A stretch of 64,000 nt of DNA, taken from Sphingomonas sp. ERG5 (GTDB lineage Bacteria > Pseudomonadota > Alphaproteobacteria > Sphingomonadales > Sphingomonadaceae). The stretch's first letter is position 1; each line of letters begins with the position of its first letter. The DNA lies in NCBI RefSeq assembly GCF_000803065.1, contig NZ_JSXI01000076.1, positions 1 through 64,000 of the forward strand. The letters are read 5' to 3'. A program made the position numbers and the translations under genes. The notes beneath the pieces were generated by a model. It was not told where the DNA came from, made no database searches, and was given only the letters and a program-made list of their open reading frames with translations. Shown here one piece after another: positions 16,319 to 24,754 of this stretch.

Positions 16319-19300
16319 ATGCCGGTCGGATTCCTTTCCGACGAGCAGGCAAACCGGTACGGTCGATTCCTCGGCGATCCCACCCAGGATCAACTGGCGC
16401 GCCACTTCCACCTCGATGACGCTGACCGCGCCTTCGTCGGCGAGCATCGCGGTGACCACAACCGTCTTGGTGTCGCGGTTCAGCTCGGTTCGATCCGCTT
16501 GCTCGGCACATTCCTCGAAGACCCAGCGCTGACGCCGGCAGCGGTCGTCCGCTTTGCCGGCGATCAGTTGGCGATAGCGGGGTCGGCCGAGTTGATGGCG
16601 ACCTATGTTGCGAGTGCTGGGCGCTGGCGCCACTGCCCGCGCATTCGCGAGCGCTACGGTTATCGCCTGTTGACCGATTTTGGTGTCACCTTCCGGCTTC
16701 ACCGCTTCTTGTATGCGCTGTGCTGGACGGGCACCGATCGGCCTTCGACCTTGTTCGAGCGGGCGGTTGCTTGGCTCCAGGCGGCCAAAGTCATACTACC
16801 CGGTATCTCGGTGCTCGAACGCGCTGTCGCGAAGGTGAGATCCCGGACGCACGCCTATCTGCATCGCCGCCTGACCGAGACGCTCACGACCGAGCAACGC
16901 GAACGGCTCGACCGCCTCGTTACCGTGCCGGCGAACGAACGCCAGAGTCCGCTCGACCGGTTACGTGACGGCCCTTATGTGCAAAGCGGTCCAGAAATCG
17001 GCCGCGCCATTGCCCGCCTGACCGAAATCCGCGCCCTTGCCGAGGGCTTGCCCGAACTCGATCGCGTGCCGCCGGGCAAAGCCGCGGCACTGGCGCGGTT
17101 CGCTTCGGCCGCGCGCGCCCAGGCAGTATCGCGTTTGCCGGACGATCGCCGCGCCTCGACGCTTGTCGCGTTCATCCGCTCGCTCGAAGCGAGCGCTGGC
17201 GACGACGTCATCGACCTGTTCGACGCGGTATCGACGACTATGTTTGCTCGCGCCCAGGCCGTGTCGCGAGAAGCGCGGATGCGGTCGCTCCGCGATCTCG
17301 ACGCCGCCGCGCTCAAGCTTCGCGATGCCAGCGCCGTGCTGCTGGATGAAGCTACTGTTGACGCCGATGTTCGCGCGGCAGTCTTCGCATTGGTGGACCC
17401 CAAAGCGCTCGCGGCCGCGATCGAACGCATCGGCGCCCTCGCGCAGCCGGTCGACGACATCTACTTCCGCGAACTCCGCGAACATCAACGCAAGATCCGC
17501 TATCTGCCCGCACTGCTGGCCGGCCTCGAACTCGATGCAGCGCCGTCAGGCAAGCCATTGCTCGACGCCATCGCGTTTCTGAGGATCGTTCACGCTGGCG
17601 GCAAACGTCCTGGCCCGCCGCCGACCACCTTTGCTCCGAAAAGCTGGGTGAGGCAGCTTCGGAACGAGGATGGCACACTCGATCTGGTCGGCTATCGGCT
17701 CTGCACACTCGACCGGTTGCGCCACGCGATCCGGCGACGCGACATCTTTCCGGTCCGATCGCTGCGCTATGCCGATCCGCGCAAGGGGCTGCTCTCCGGG
17801 GCGGCATGGGAAGCAGCAAGACCAGTCATCTGCCGGACCGTCGGCGTATCGGCGTCATCCGAAGATGAACTCGGCGCCCTCGCGCGACGGCTCGATCTTG
17901 CCTACCGCGAAACCGAAGCACGCCTGCCGGCCAACGCCGCGGTCACGATCGTGCGGTCGATGCAGGGAGCAGACCTCTCCCTTGAACCCCTCGACAAGAT
18001 CGAAGAACCGCCAAGCCTGATCGCGCTGCGTGCCGCGGTCGATGCGCTGCTCCCTCGGCTCGATCTGCCCGAACTCATCCTGGAGGTTCACGCACGCACG
18101 GACTTTGCAGCCGCCTTCACGCATGCAAGCGAAGGGGCCGCGCGAGCCGAGGACGTCGCTACCACGATCTGCGCTGTGCTCGTCGCCGAGGCGACGAATA
18201 CCGGCTTCGAGCCGCTTGTCCGATTAGACGCTCCAGCGCTGCGCCGATCGCGGCTGAGCTGGGTCAAGCAGAACTTCCTGCGCGCTGACACCTTGACCGC
18301 CGCAAACGCCATGCTTGTTGCCGCCCAAAATGCGATCCCGCTGGCCCATGCATGGGGCGGTGGCGAGGTCGCGTCCGCCGACGGGCTGCGCTTTACCGTG
18401 CCCGTGCGGACAATCCATTCGGGACCAAACCCGCATTATTTCGGTCAGAGGCGGGGTGTAACTTGGTACAATCTCGCCTCCAACCAGTTCACCGGGCTGA
18501 ACGCGGTGACGGTGCCCGGCACGCTGCGCGACAGCCTCAATCTGCTCGCCGTCGTGCTCGAACAGGAAACGGAACTCACCCCGACCGAGATCATGACCGA
18601 CACTGCTGGCTATACCGACACGGTTTTCGGCATCTTCCATCTGCTCGGTTATCAATTCAGCCCGCGGCTTGCCGACATCGGCGGTGCCCGGTTCTGGCGC
18701 ATCGATGGCAAGGCCAATTACGGCGCGCTTGACGAACTTTCCGCCCACCGGATCAACATCAAGCTTATCGCCGAACACTGGGACGACCTGCTGCGCCTGG
18801 CAGGTTCGTTGAAGCTTGGCGTCGTCCGCGCCGCCGGGATTACACGCACCCTGCAGACCAACGATCGTCCGACCAAGCTCGCCCGGGCACTTCAGGAACT
18901 TGGCCGTCTCGCCAAGACGCTCTATTTGCTGCGCTTCATCGACGACGAGAGCTACCGCCGCCGTATTCTCGTCCAGCTCAACCGCGGGGAAGGTCGCCAC
19001 CAGCTGGCGCGGATCATCTTCCATGGCAAGCGCGGTGAGTTGCGGCAGCGTTATCGGGAAGGCCAGGAAGACCAGCTCGGCGCGCTCGGTCTCGTCGTGA
19101 ACCTCGTCGTCCTGTGGAACACGATCTACATGGACGCCGCGCTTGATCGCCTCCGCGCCGAAGGCTTCGACGTGCGACCTGAGGACGTTGCCCGGCTGTC
19201 ACCTCTTGGCTTCAAACACATCAACATGCTGGGCCGCTACGCCTTCACGCTGCCGGATATCGTGGCGCGCGGAGAACTCAGGCCCCTCCGCGATCCAAAC

Positions 19301-19324
19301 GCCGCCGGGATCGACGATGCGTGA
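16319..19324 (+). CDS. tnpA: Tn3-family transposase TnpA (Tn-B)
   Basis: 1001 residues, full length. Conserved blocks are VRTIHSGPNPHYFGQRRGV, TDTAGYTDTVFGIFHLLGYQ and LQELGRLAKTLYLLRFIDD in the C-terminal catalytic half. Starts MPVGFLSDEQANRYGRF, the expected TnpA N-terminus. The stop lies 9 bases inside the right inverted repeat. Intact by reading frame. Confidence 0.92.
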   Translation: MPVGFLSDEQANRYGRFLGDPTQDQLARHFHLDDADRAFVGEHRGDHNRLGVAVQLGSIRLLGTFLEDPALTPAAVVRFAGDQLAIAGSAELMATYVASAGRWRHCPRIRERYGYRLLTDFGVTFRLHRFLYALCWTGTDRPSTLFERAVAWLQAAKVILPGISVLERAVAKVRSRTHAYLHRRLTETLTTEQRERLDRLVTVPANERQSPLDRLRDGPYVQSGPEIGRAIARLTEIRALAEGLPELDRVPPGKAAALARFASAARAQAVSRLPDDRRASTLVAFIRSLEASAGDDVIDLFDAVSTTMFARAQAVSREARMRSLRDLDAAALKLRDASAVLLDEATVDADVRAAVFALVDPKALAAAIERIGALAQPVDDIYFRELREHQRKIRYLPALLAGLELDAAPSGKPLLDAIAFLRIVHAGGKRPGPPPTTFAPKSWVRQLRNEDGTLDLVGYRLCTLDRLRHAIRRRDIFPVRSLRYADPRKGLLSGAAWEAARPVICRTVGVSASSEDELGALARRLDLAYRETEARLPANAAVTIVRSMQGADLSLEPLDKIEEPPSLIALRAAVDALLPRLDLPELILEVHARTDFAAAFTHASEGAARAEDVATTICAVLVAEATNTGFEPLVRLDAPALRRSRLSWVKQNFLRADTLTAANAMLVAAQNAIPLAHAWGGGEVASADGLRFTVPVRTIHSGPNPHYFGQRRGVTWYNLASNQFTGLNAVTVPGTLRDSLNLLAVVLEQETELTPTEIMTDTAGYTDTVFGIFHLLGYQFSPRLADIGGARFWRIDGKANYGALDELSAHRINIKLIAEHWDDLLRLAGSLKLGVVRAAGITRTLQTNDRPTKLARALQELGRLAKTLYLLRFIDDESYRRRILVQLNRGEGRHQLARIIFHGKRGELRQRYREGQEDQLGALGLVVNLVVLWNTIYMDAALDRLRAEGFDVRPEDVARLSPLGFKHINMLGRYAFTLPDIVARGELRPLRDPNAAGIDDA

Positions 19325-19332
19325 CCCAGATC

Positions 19333-19370
19333 CTTGTGTAGGTTTTCTGTTCCGTTGCTACTCAGACCCC
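19333..19370 (-). repeat. Tn-B right terminal inverted repeat
   Basis: 38-base end with the CCCC tip at 19370. An inverted near-identical copy, including the adjacent tnpA 3' tail, is at 24662-24754. Confidence 0.9.
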
Positions 19371-19500
19371 GAACCTCCGTGGCCGAGAAAGCGTCCAGCG
19401 ATCGCAAGGCAGTCGCGTCGGCGCCGACGGTCCATCGCCAGCCTCCACAAACGCTGGCTCCCTGTGAATTAGTGATTTTGTCCGCTGGGAATCCCAAAAA

Positions 19501-20256
19501 TCAAACTTTTGCCAAAGTAGAGCTAGTTTGAGGTGCCAAATCGTGACACCGATTCGATAAGTGATTACCAATTCTAACGAGTTCTTCTTCGTTTCGCGAT
19601 CCGGCAAATATTGAGATTGAAATGAAGAATCCCTGGAATTGTCCTGTCAGTGCGCATCCAACTGAGCATATGCCGGCGTGGAGTATTCCGTCATCGATTG
19701 CGAAGCCACGCCTTCGAGCTAGCTTCACATCATTTGTGTACTCCTCTAGGGTGATTGGGCGCTCCCATCGTGTTTCGCTGAAGCGCCTTGCTAACTCGAG
19801 ATCATCGACCCCCTGAACCGCCGAAAGAATGCGGCCCATCACGCCACCGCCCAGTGGTTGACGCTGCCCGGGCGCCATTTGGATTCGCATCGGGGCATTG
19901 CTTTCAAGGTGTGCGACCAAACGCAAACGCCTGCCCGCGGTAAGCTGCCAAACTCCGACCGTGGCTTGAAATTGCTCGCTGAGTATTATCATGGTCGGGC
20001 GTAGTTGGTCGATCGCCCTTTGAATTGGATCGCCGGTGAATGGACTGGAGGCAGCCCATGCAGGCGTGAGTCGGTAGCGTTTACCCTTTGTTTCGCGCTC
20101 CAAAATCCCCTCGTCGATCAGTGTGCGCAAGATGGTGAGGCACGTCGAAGGACTGAATTCGCGCGCATTGGCAACTTCAGAAAGCGTCAAGGGACCGCAT
20201 TTTCCAATTAGTCGCAGGATTGCAAAAGCCTGAGAAACGGACCGGACGTGTGACAT
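19501..20256 (-). CDS. IclR-family transcriptional regulator
   Basis: 251 residues. Winged HTH at residues 5-65 (QAFAILRLIGKCGPLTLSEVANAREFSPSTCLTILRTLIDEGIL), then an IclR effector domain with LRLVAHLESNAPMRIQMAPGQRQPLGGG. Lower GC than its neighbours. Divergent from the CoA-thioester operon, with a TGCA-type palindrome between, so it probably senses a pathway intermediate and controls that operon. Confidence 0.85.
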   Translation of the reverse strand: MSHVRSVSQAFAILRLIGKCGPLTLSEVANAREFSPSTCLTILRTLIDEGILERETKGKRYRLTPAWAASSPFTGDPIQRAIDQLRPTMIILSEQFQATVGVWQLTAGRRLRLVAHLESNAPMRIQMAPGQRQPLGGGVMGRILSAVQGVDDLELARRFSETRWERPITLEEYTNDVKLARRRGFAIDDGILHAGICSVGCALTGQFQGFFISISIFAGSRNEEELVRIGNHLSNRCHDLAPQTSSTLAKV

Positions 20257-20267
20257 GGCTACTCCAT

Positions 20268-20287
20268 TTTTGCAGCATTATGCAAAA
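20268..20287. promoter_or_regulatory. candidate IclR operator
   Basis: TTTTGCA (20268-20274) and TGCAAAA (20281-20287) are perfect arms. A related ATTGCGGAATGTTGCAA segment follows at about 20289-20305. Lies 12 bases upstream of the iclR start, between the divergent genes. Confidence 0.5.
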
Positions 20288-20423
20288 CATTGCGGAATGT
20301 TGCAACAATTGATCGTCGATTGTAGATCATGCTTGAGCTTCAGCACTGAGTCCGATTCTCGGGCAGAGCGAACCCAAGGTCGTTTCCGAAAGGCGGCAAT
20401 TTAGGCTGTGGAGTGCAATTTCG

Positions 20424-21623
20424 ATGTACAATCTATTGTCGAGCCTCTCGGTGATCGAGGCTTCGTCGTTCGTCGCCAGCCCCAGTGCGGGGCTCTACTG
20501 CGCGCAGATGGGCGCCGAGGTGATCCGCGTCGACCAGATAGGCGGCGGCCCGGACTTCCGCCGTTGGCCAGTGACGGCGAACAATGACTCGCTCTATTGG
20601 GAAAATCTCAACCGCGCCAAGAAATCGGTCGCGCTCGACCTGGGCGAGCCCGAGGGTCGCGAACTGCTGCAACGGCTGGTGCGCCAAACCGGGCAGTTCC
20701 TGACCAACTTCCCGGTCGAGGGGTTCCTGGGCCATGCCAAGCTGGCCGAAGGCCGCGCTGATCTCATCACCGTCCGCGTGATGGGCTGGGCCGATGGCTC
20801 GCCCGCGCTGGATTACACGGTCAACAACGCGGTGGGCTATCCGATGATGACCGGGCCGGGGCCGGAGCCGGTGAACCATGTGTTGCCGGCGTGGGACCTG
20901 CTGACCGGCGCTTATGCTGCGTTCGCACTGCTTGCCGCGATCCAGCGCCGCACCGCCACCGGCCAGGGCGGCGAAGTTCGCATTCCGCTTTCGGATGTCG
21001 CCATCGGCACGGTCGCCAACCTCGGCGGCATCGCCGAAGTGCTCTACAGCGGTGAGAACCGCCCCCGCCTCGGCAACGCCGTCTATGGCCTGTTTGGTCG
21101 CGATTTCGTCACCGCCGACGGGGTGCGCACCATGTTGGTCGTTGTCACCCCGCGCCAGTGGAGCAATCTGCTAATTGCGCTCGGCATCACCGAAGCGGTG
21201 TCTATCGTCGAAGCCCAGCGAAGTGTGAGTTTTGCCAAGGATGACGGGCTGCGCTTTGCCAATCGCGATGCGCTGTTCCCGATCTTCGAGGCCGCTGTAG
21301 GCGCAAAGAGCCATGCCGAACTGGCTGCTACGCTCGATGCCGGCGGGGTGGTCCATTCCAGCTATCGCACGATGCTGGAAGCTGCGCAGGACCCGGTGAT
21401 GGTGGGCAACAACCCGATCTTCGGCACTGCCATCAATCCCAGCGGCGTCAGCTATCCGGCCGCCGGTCCGTTTGCCTCGGTCCCGCAGCTGGAACGCGGT
21501 GCACCGCAATCGGCCCCGCGTAATGGCCAGCACAGCGAACAGGTGCTGACCGAACGCCTTGGCCTCTCTTCGGGCGAATTCGCCGCCCTCGTCGACTCGG
21601 GAATTGTAGGAACCGCCGCATGA
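20424..21623 (+). CDS. mct: class III CoA transferase, 2-methylfumaryl-CoA isomerase (Mct)-like
   Basis: 399 residues of the CaiB/BaiF family. MYNLLSSLSVIEASSFVASP and GAEVIRVDQIGGGPDFRRWP are family N-terminal motifs, and ITVRVMGWADGSPALDYTVN resembles proteins annotated as 2-methylfumaryl-CoA (mesaconyl-CoA) isomerase, which move CoA from C1 to C4 of mesaconate within one molecule. The stop overlaps the next gene (ATGA). Co-occurrence with methylsuccinyl-CoA dehydrogenase, whose product is mesaconyl-C1-CoA, supports this reading. The generic family call is secure; the specific reaction is inferred. Confidence 0.75.
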   Translation: MYNLLSSLSVIEASSFVASPSAGLYCAQMGAEVIRVDQIGGGPDFRRWPVTANNDSLYWENLNRAKKSVALDLGEPEGRELLQRLVRQTGQFLTNFPVEGFLGHAKLAEGRADLITVRVMGWADGSPALDYTVNNAVGYPMMTGPGPEPVNHVLPAWDLLTGAYAAFALLAAIQRRTATGQGGEVRIPLSDVAIGTVANLGGIAEVLYSGENRPRLGNAVYGLFGRDFVTADGVRTMLVVVTPRQWSNLLIALGITEAVSIVEAQRSVSFAKDDGLRFANRDALFPIFEAAVGAKSHAELAATLDAGGVVHSSYRTMLEAAQDPVMVGNNPIFGTAINPSGVSYPAAGPFASVPQLERGAPQSAPRNGQHSEQVLTERLGLSSGEFAALVDSGIVGTAA

Positions 21624-21868
21624 CCCAGCCCGTACGCAGGGCAGCCATCGTCTCCCCGTTGCGCACTGCCGTCGGCAAGTTCGGCGGCGCGCTTTCCAAC
21701 CTGTCCGCCGGAGATCTTGGCGCCACCACCATCAAGTCCATGCTCGAACGCACCGGCATCCTTGCCGAACTGCTGCGCAAAGCGCATCACCGCGATGCGC
21801 GCTACGGGCTGGAAACCATGTGCATCGGCGGTGGCCAAGGCTTCGCCGCGATCTTCGAGAGGGCATGA
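21620..21868 (+). pseudogene. acetyl-CoA acetyltransferase (thiolase) with in-frame internal deletion
   Basis: The 82-codon frame begins as a normal thiolase (MTQPVRRAAIVSPLRTAVGKFGGALSNLSAGDLGA, to about residue 47). It then jumps to the extreme C-terminus (RYGLETMCIGGGQGFAAIFERA). About 300 residues between are missing, including the nucleophilic cysteine and the catalytic histidine; only the CxGGGxG cysteine loop survives. The frame is kept open and translationally coupled to both neighbours (ATGA overlaps), so the deletion may have been tolerated to avoid polarity. It is non-functional as a thiolase. Confidence 0.85.
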
Positions 21869-23472
21869 TGCCAAATTCCTCACAATATGCGAAGGCACTC
21901 GACGCGAGCCGAGAATACCAAGCTGCCGCACTGGCAGCGCTGCGCGCCCGGCTGGAAACCGCGCACATCGATACCGAGCAGCGCGCTGCGCACGGCTTCG
22001 CCTGGGTTGCGACCGGCGTTGCCGCGCTGGAAGCCGTTGCAGGCTGGCTGGAAAGCAATGGCGACGTCAATCCGGTGGACGCCATGGTCGCGCGGTTGGC
22101 TTTTGCCGAGACCATCGCGCAGCTCGTCGGCGGGTTGCCGATGGGCCAGAACGAGCTGTTCCGGCCGGCGGACCTCGGGCTGGGCGATGCCGTGCGTACG
22201 CTGGCGGCCGGTTGTGCCGAAGTGATCTATTGCGACCATGCTGCTACCCGTGCCGCGCTGGCCAAGGCGCTGGCCGAAGGGCAGTGGCCCAGCGAAACGT
22301 TCCACGACCACGATCTTGACGCGATCCGCGAGCAGTATCGCCGCTTCACCGACGGCGAGATTATCCCCAACGCGCACAAATGGCACCTCGCCAACGAGCT
22401 GATCCCCGACGAGACCGTTGCCCACATGGCCGAACTCGGCACGTTCGGTGTCTGCATTCCCGAGGAATTTGGCGGCCTCGGCCTCGGCAAGCTCGTCATG
22501 TGCCTAGTCACCGAGGAACTGTCGCGCGGGTGGATCGGCGCGGGTTCGCTGGGCACTCGCAGCGAGATTGCCGGCGAGTTGATCGTGCTGGGCGGCACGG
22601 CTGAGCAGAAGTCGCACTGGTTGCCGCTGATCGCCAGTGGCGAGGTGTTGCCGACCGCCGTGTTCACCGAACCTGATGTAGGTTCTGACCTTGGTTCGCT
22701 GCAGACGCGCGCTGTGCAGGATGCATCTGGCGATTGGGCGATCTACGGGGCGAAGACCTGGATCACGCATGCCAGCCGCAGCGACCTGATGACGATGCTG
22801 ACGCGCACGCTGCCTGACGCGAAAGGTTATGCGGGCCTCTCCATGCTGCTGGTGCCTAAGCCGCGCGGCACCGAAGGTAACCTGTTCCCGGCCGAAGGCA
22901 TGGCCGGCAGCGAGATTGAGGTTTTGGGCTATCGAGGCATGCGCGAATATGTACTGAGCTTCGACGGCATGCTGGCACCGGCCAAAGCGCTGCTGGGCGG
23001 CGAGCAGGGGCAGGGTTTCAAGCAGTTGATGCGCACCTTCGAGGGCGCGCGCATTCAGACCGCCGCGCGTGCCGTCGGCGTCGCTCGCCGCGCACTGGAA
23101 CTGGGGCTGGACTATGCGCTGAACCGCAAGCAGTTCGGTAAGGCCATCGTGAACTTCCCGCGCGTGGCCGACAAGCTGGCGATGAGCCTGGTGGACATGG
23201 TGATGGCGCGCGAGCTGACGTATGCTGCTGCCCGTACCAAGGACTCCGGCAAGCGCTGCGACATCGAAGCCGGCATGGCCAAGCTGCTGGGCGCGCGCGC
23301 GGCGTGGAGCAATGCCGATGCGGCCTTGCAGATCCACGGAGGCAACGGCTACGCGCTGGAGTTCGAGATCAGCCGCGTGCTGTGCGACGCGCGCATTCTC
23401 AATATTTTCGAAGGTGCCGCCGAAATCCAGGCGCAGGTTATCGCCAAGGGCATGGCAGGGGGACCGAACTAA
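21865..23472 (+). CDS. mcd: (2S)-methylsuccinyl-CoA dehydrogenase
   Basis: About 535 residues: an N-terminal helical extension of about 150 residues, then an acyl-CoA dehydrogenase core. The extension and length are specific to Mcd of the ethylmalonyl-CoA pathway. Core motifs are FTEPDVGSDLGSLQTRA, GAKTWITHASRSDLMTML, GFKQLMRTFEGARIQTAARAVG and LQIHGGNGYALEFEISRVLCDARILNIFEGAAEIQ. It should oxidise (2S)-methylsuccinyl-CoA to mesaconyl-C1-CoA with FAD and ETF. The ATG at 21865 overlaps the thiolase remnant stop; the ATG at 21868 is equally possible. Confidence 0.85.
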   Translation: MMPNSSQYAKALDASREYQAAALAALRARLETAHIDTEQRAAHGFAWVATGVAALEAVAGWLESNGDVNPVDAMVARLAFAETIAQLVGGLPMGQNELFRPADLGLGDAVRTLAAGCAEVIYCDHAATRAALAKALAEGQWPSETFHDHDLDAIREQYRRFTDGEIIPNAHKWHLANELIPDETVAHMAELGTFGVCIPEEFGGLGLGKLVMCLVTEELSRGWIGAGSLGTRSEIAGELIVLGGTAEQKSHWLPLIASGEVLPTAVFTEPDVGSDLGSLQTRAVQDASGDWAIYGAKTWITHASRSDLMTMLTRTLPDAKGYAGLSMLLVPKPRGTEGNLFPAEGMAGSEIEVLGYRGMREYVLSFDGMLAPAKALLGGEQGQGFKQLMRTFEGARIQTAARAVGVARRALELGLDYALNRKQFGKAIVNFPRVADKLAMSLVDMVMARELTYAAARTKDSGKRCDIEAGMAKLLGARAAWSNADAALQIHGGNGYALEFEISRVLCDARILNIFEGAAEIQAQVIAKGMAGGPN

Positions 23473-23703
23473 TGAGCTACTTCAGGGCATGGATCGGCCG
23501 TGATCCGTCACCATTCTCTGGACCACCGGGAATGCGATTTTCCCGCCCATGGTTACGGTGACTGGCTGGGTGTATCATCAGGTTCATCAGTGTGAGCGGG
23601 GGCTTGCTGCCGCTGGCACCGTGCGGCCGATCCTTGGTGTAGATCCTATGATTGTCCGGCTCGGACGGGCGTCGGATAGTCCGTCGTAAAGCCGGAGGCC
23701 AGT

Positions 23704-24110
23704 CATGACTGATGCACCTCTGATCCGCTCTGCTGCAATTGAACTTTGCCGCGCGCGCTGGGCAATCGGCGCATTGCTACCGGAGGGGACAAAGGTTAAC
23801 GTCGGGGCGGTTCGCGGCGGCGATACCGAACGCCTTATGGAGCAGCTCAAAAAATCGAAGCTTGGTTGACCCGGGAGTTCGGACAAGCCGTCGAACTCAA
23901 GGTCTGCTTCGAGGCCGGATATGACGGATTCTGGCTCGCGCGATGTCTACGTGCTCAATGTCTCGAGCTTCCTGATTTCGCGCCGCGGGCAATGTACCAA
24001 GACCGATCGAATTGATGTGGAGGAGATGACATTCACCTTGCGCGCCTACCTCGCCAGCGATCATTGTGTTTGCCGGGTTGTGCCGGCCCCAATTCTCGGA
24101 GTCAAAGACG
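23704..24110 (+). pseudogene. decayed IS110-family transposase, N-terminal part
   Basis: Pieces of one protein appear in different frames: IELCRARWAIGALLPEGTKV, then IEAWLTREFGQAVELKVCFEAGYDGFWLARCLRAQ, then KTDRIDVE followed by LRAYL. These match the N-terminal DEDD domain of IS110-like transposases. At least two frameshifts (near 23853 and about 23995) are needed. Nothing C-terminal is seen. Confidence 0.7.
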
Positions 24111-24268
24111 CAAGGGCACCTCGAACAATGGCGTTTTCAGGCTGACGTAGGTCGCGTGCCGAGGTGACGGCCCGCAAGGTCATCGATTTTGGCCATTCGG
24201 CCACCTGTTGGGGCCGCCATTTCGGGATGATCCGGCCGATTTGGCGACTGGCTCGCGGATTTCAGGCG

Positions 24269-24661
24269 CTATCCGGCTGCCAGCGCGCCGCGTTCGAGCA
24301 CGACGAGGCGGCGCATGTTGTAGGCCAGGTTCTGCATGCCGATCTTCATGCTCGCCCTCACGATGCCGATGGTGCGCACCAGCTTGCCACCCATGCTGGT
24401 GTGCTGGCTGCCGAACACATGTTCGACGCGCGCCCGCACTGACGAGCGGGTCTTGTTGGCCGCTTCCTGTCGTGCCGTGAGCGGCTTGCCCCGGCATCCG
24501 CGGCGATGGATCCGGCTCGTGAACCCGCGCGCGGCGAGTTTCTCCTCGGCCTCCTTGCTGCGATAGGCGCTGTCGGCCCACACGGTGCTGGCGGTGTTGC
24601 CGGGGTCGAGCAGATCCTCGAGCTTCTGACTGTCGTGCACCGAGGCACTGCTGACGGCGTA
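24269..24661 (-). pseudogene. IS5-family transposase, C-terminal fragment
   Basis: The frame reads from SSASVHDSQKLEDLLDPGNTASTVWADSAYRSKEA (catalytic Asp) to VRARVEHVFGSQHTSMGGKLVRTIGI (catalytic Glu) and ends QNLAYNMRRLVVLERG. The N-terminal half is absent because the Tn-B end begins at 24662. Inactive. The old IS terminus probably lies near 24180-24215 but I could not fix it. Confidence 0.8.
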
Positions 24662-24754
24662 GGGGTCTGAGTAGCAACGGAACAGAAAACCTACACAAGG
24701 ATCTGAGTCACGCATCGTCGATCCCGGCGGCGTTTGGATCGCGGAGGGGCCTGA
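24662..24754 (+). repeat. inverted remnant of the Tn-B right end
   Basis: The 93 bases match the reverse complement of 19278-19370 with a single mismatch seen (GAGTCAC versus GGGTCAC). It comprises the 38-base inverted repeat plus the last codons of tnpA. It ends where an IS5-family element begins at 24755. Confidence 0.9.

Larger units (their letters stand above)
14847..19370 (+). mobile_element. Tn3-family transposon Tn-B with BrnTA cargo (4524 bp)
   Basis: 38-base ends at 14847-14884 and 19333-19370, beginning GGGGTCTGAG and ending near ACATAAG/ACACAAG. Inside are brnT-brnA on the minus strand, a res region, and tnpR-tnpA on the plus strand. Flanking five-mers (TGGTG, GAACC) do not match, so the right side has been rearranged. 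A second copy of the right end exists in inverted orientation at 24662-24754. Confidence 0.9.

Noticed and set aside
24164..24442. Short plus-strand frames opposite the IS5 fragment
   Set aside because: Shadows of the minus-strand transposase remnant.
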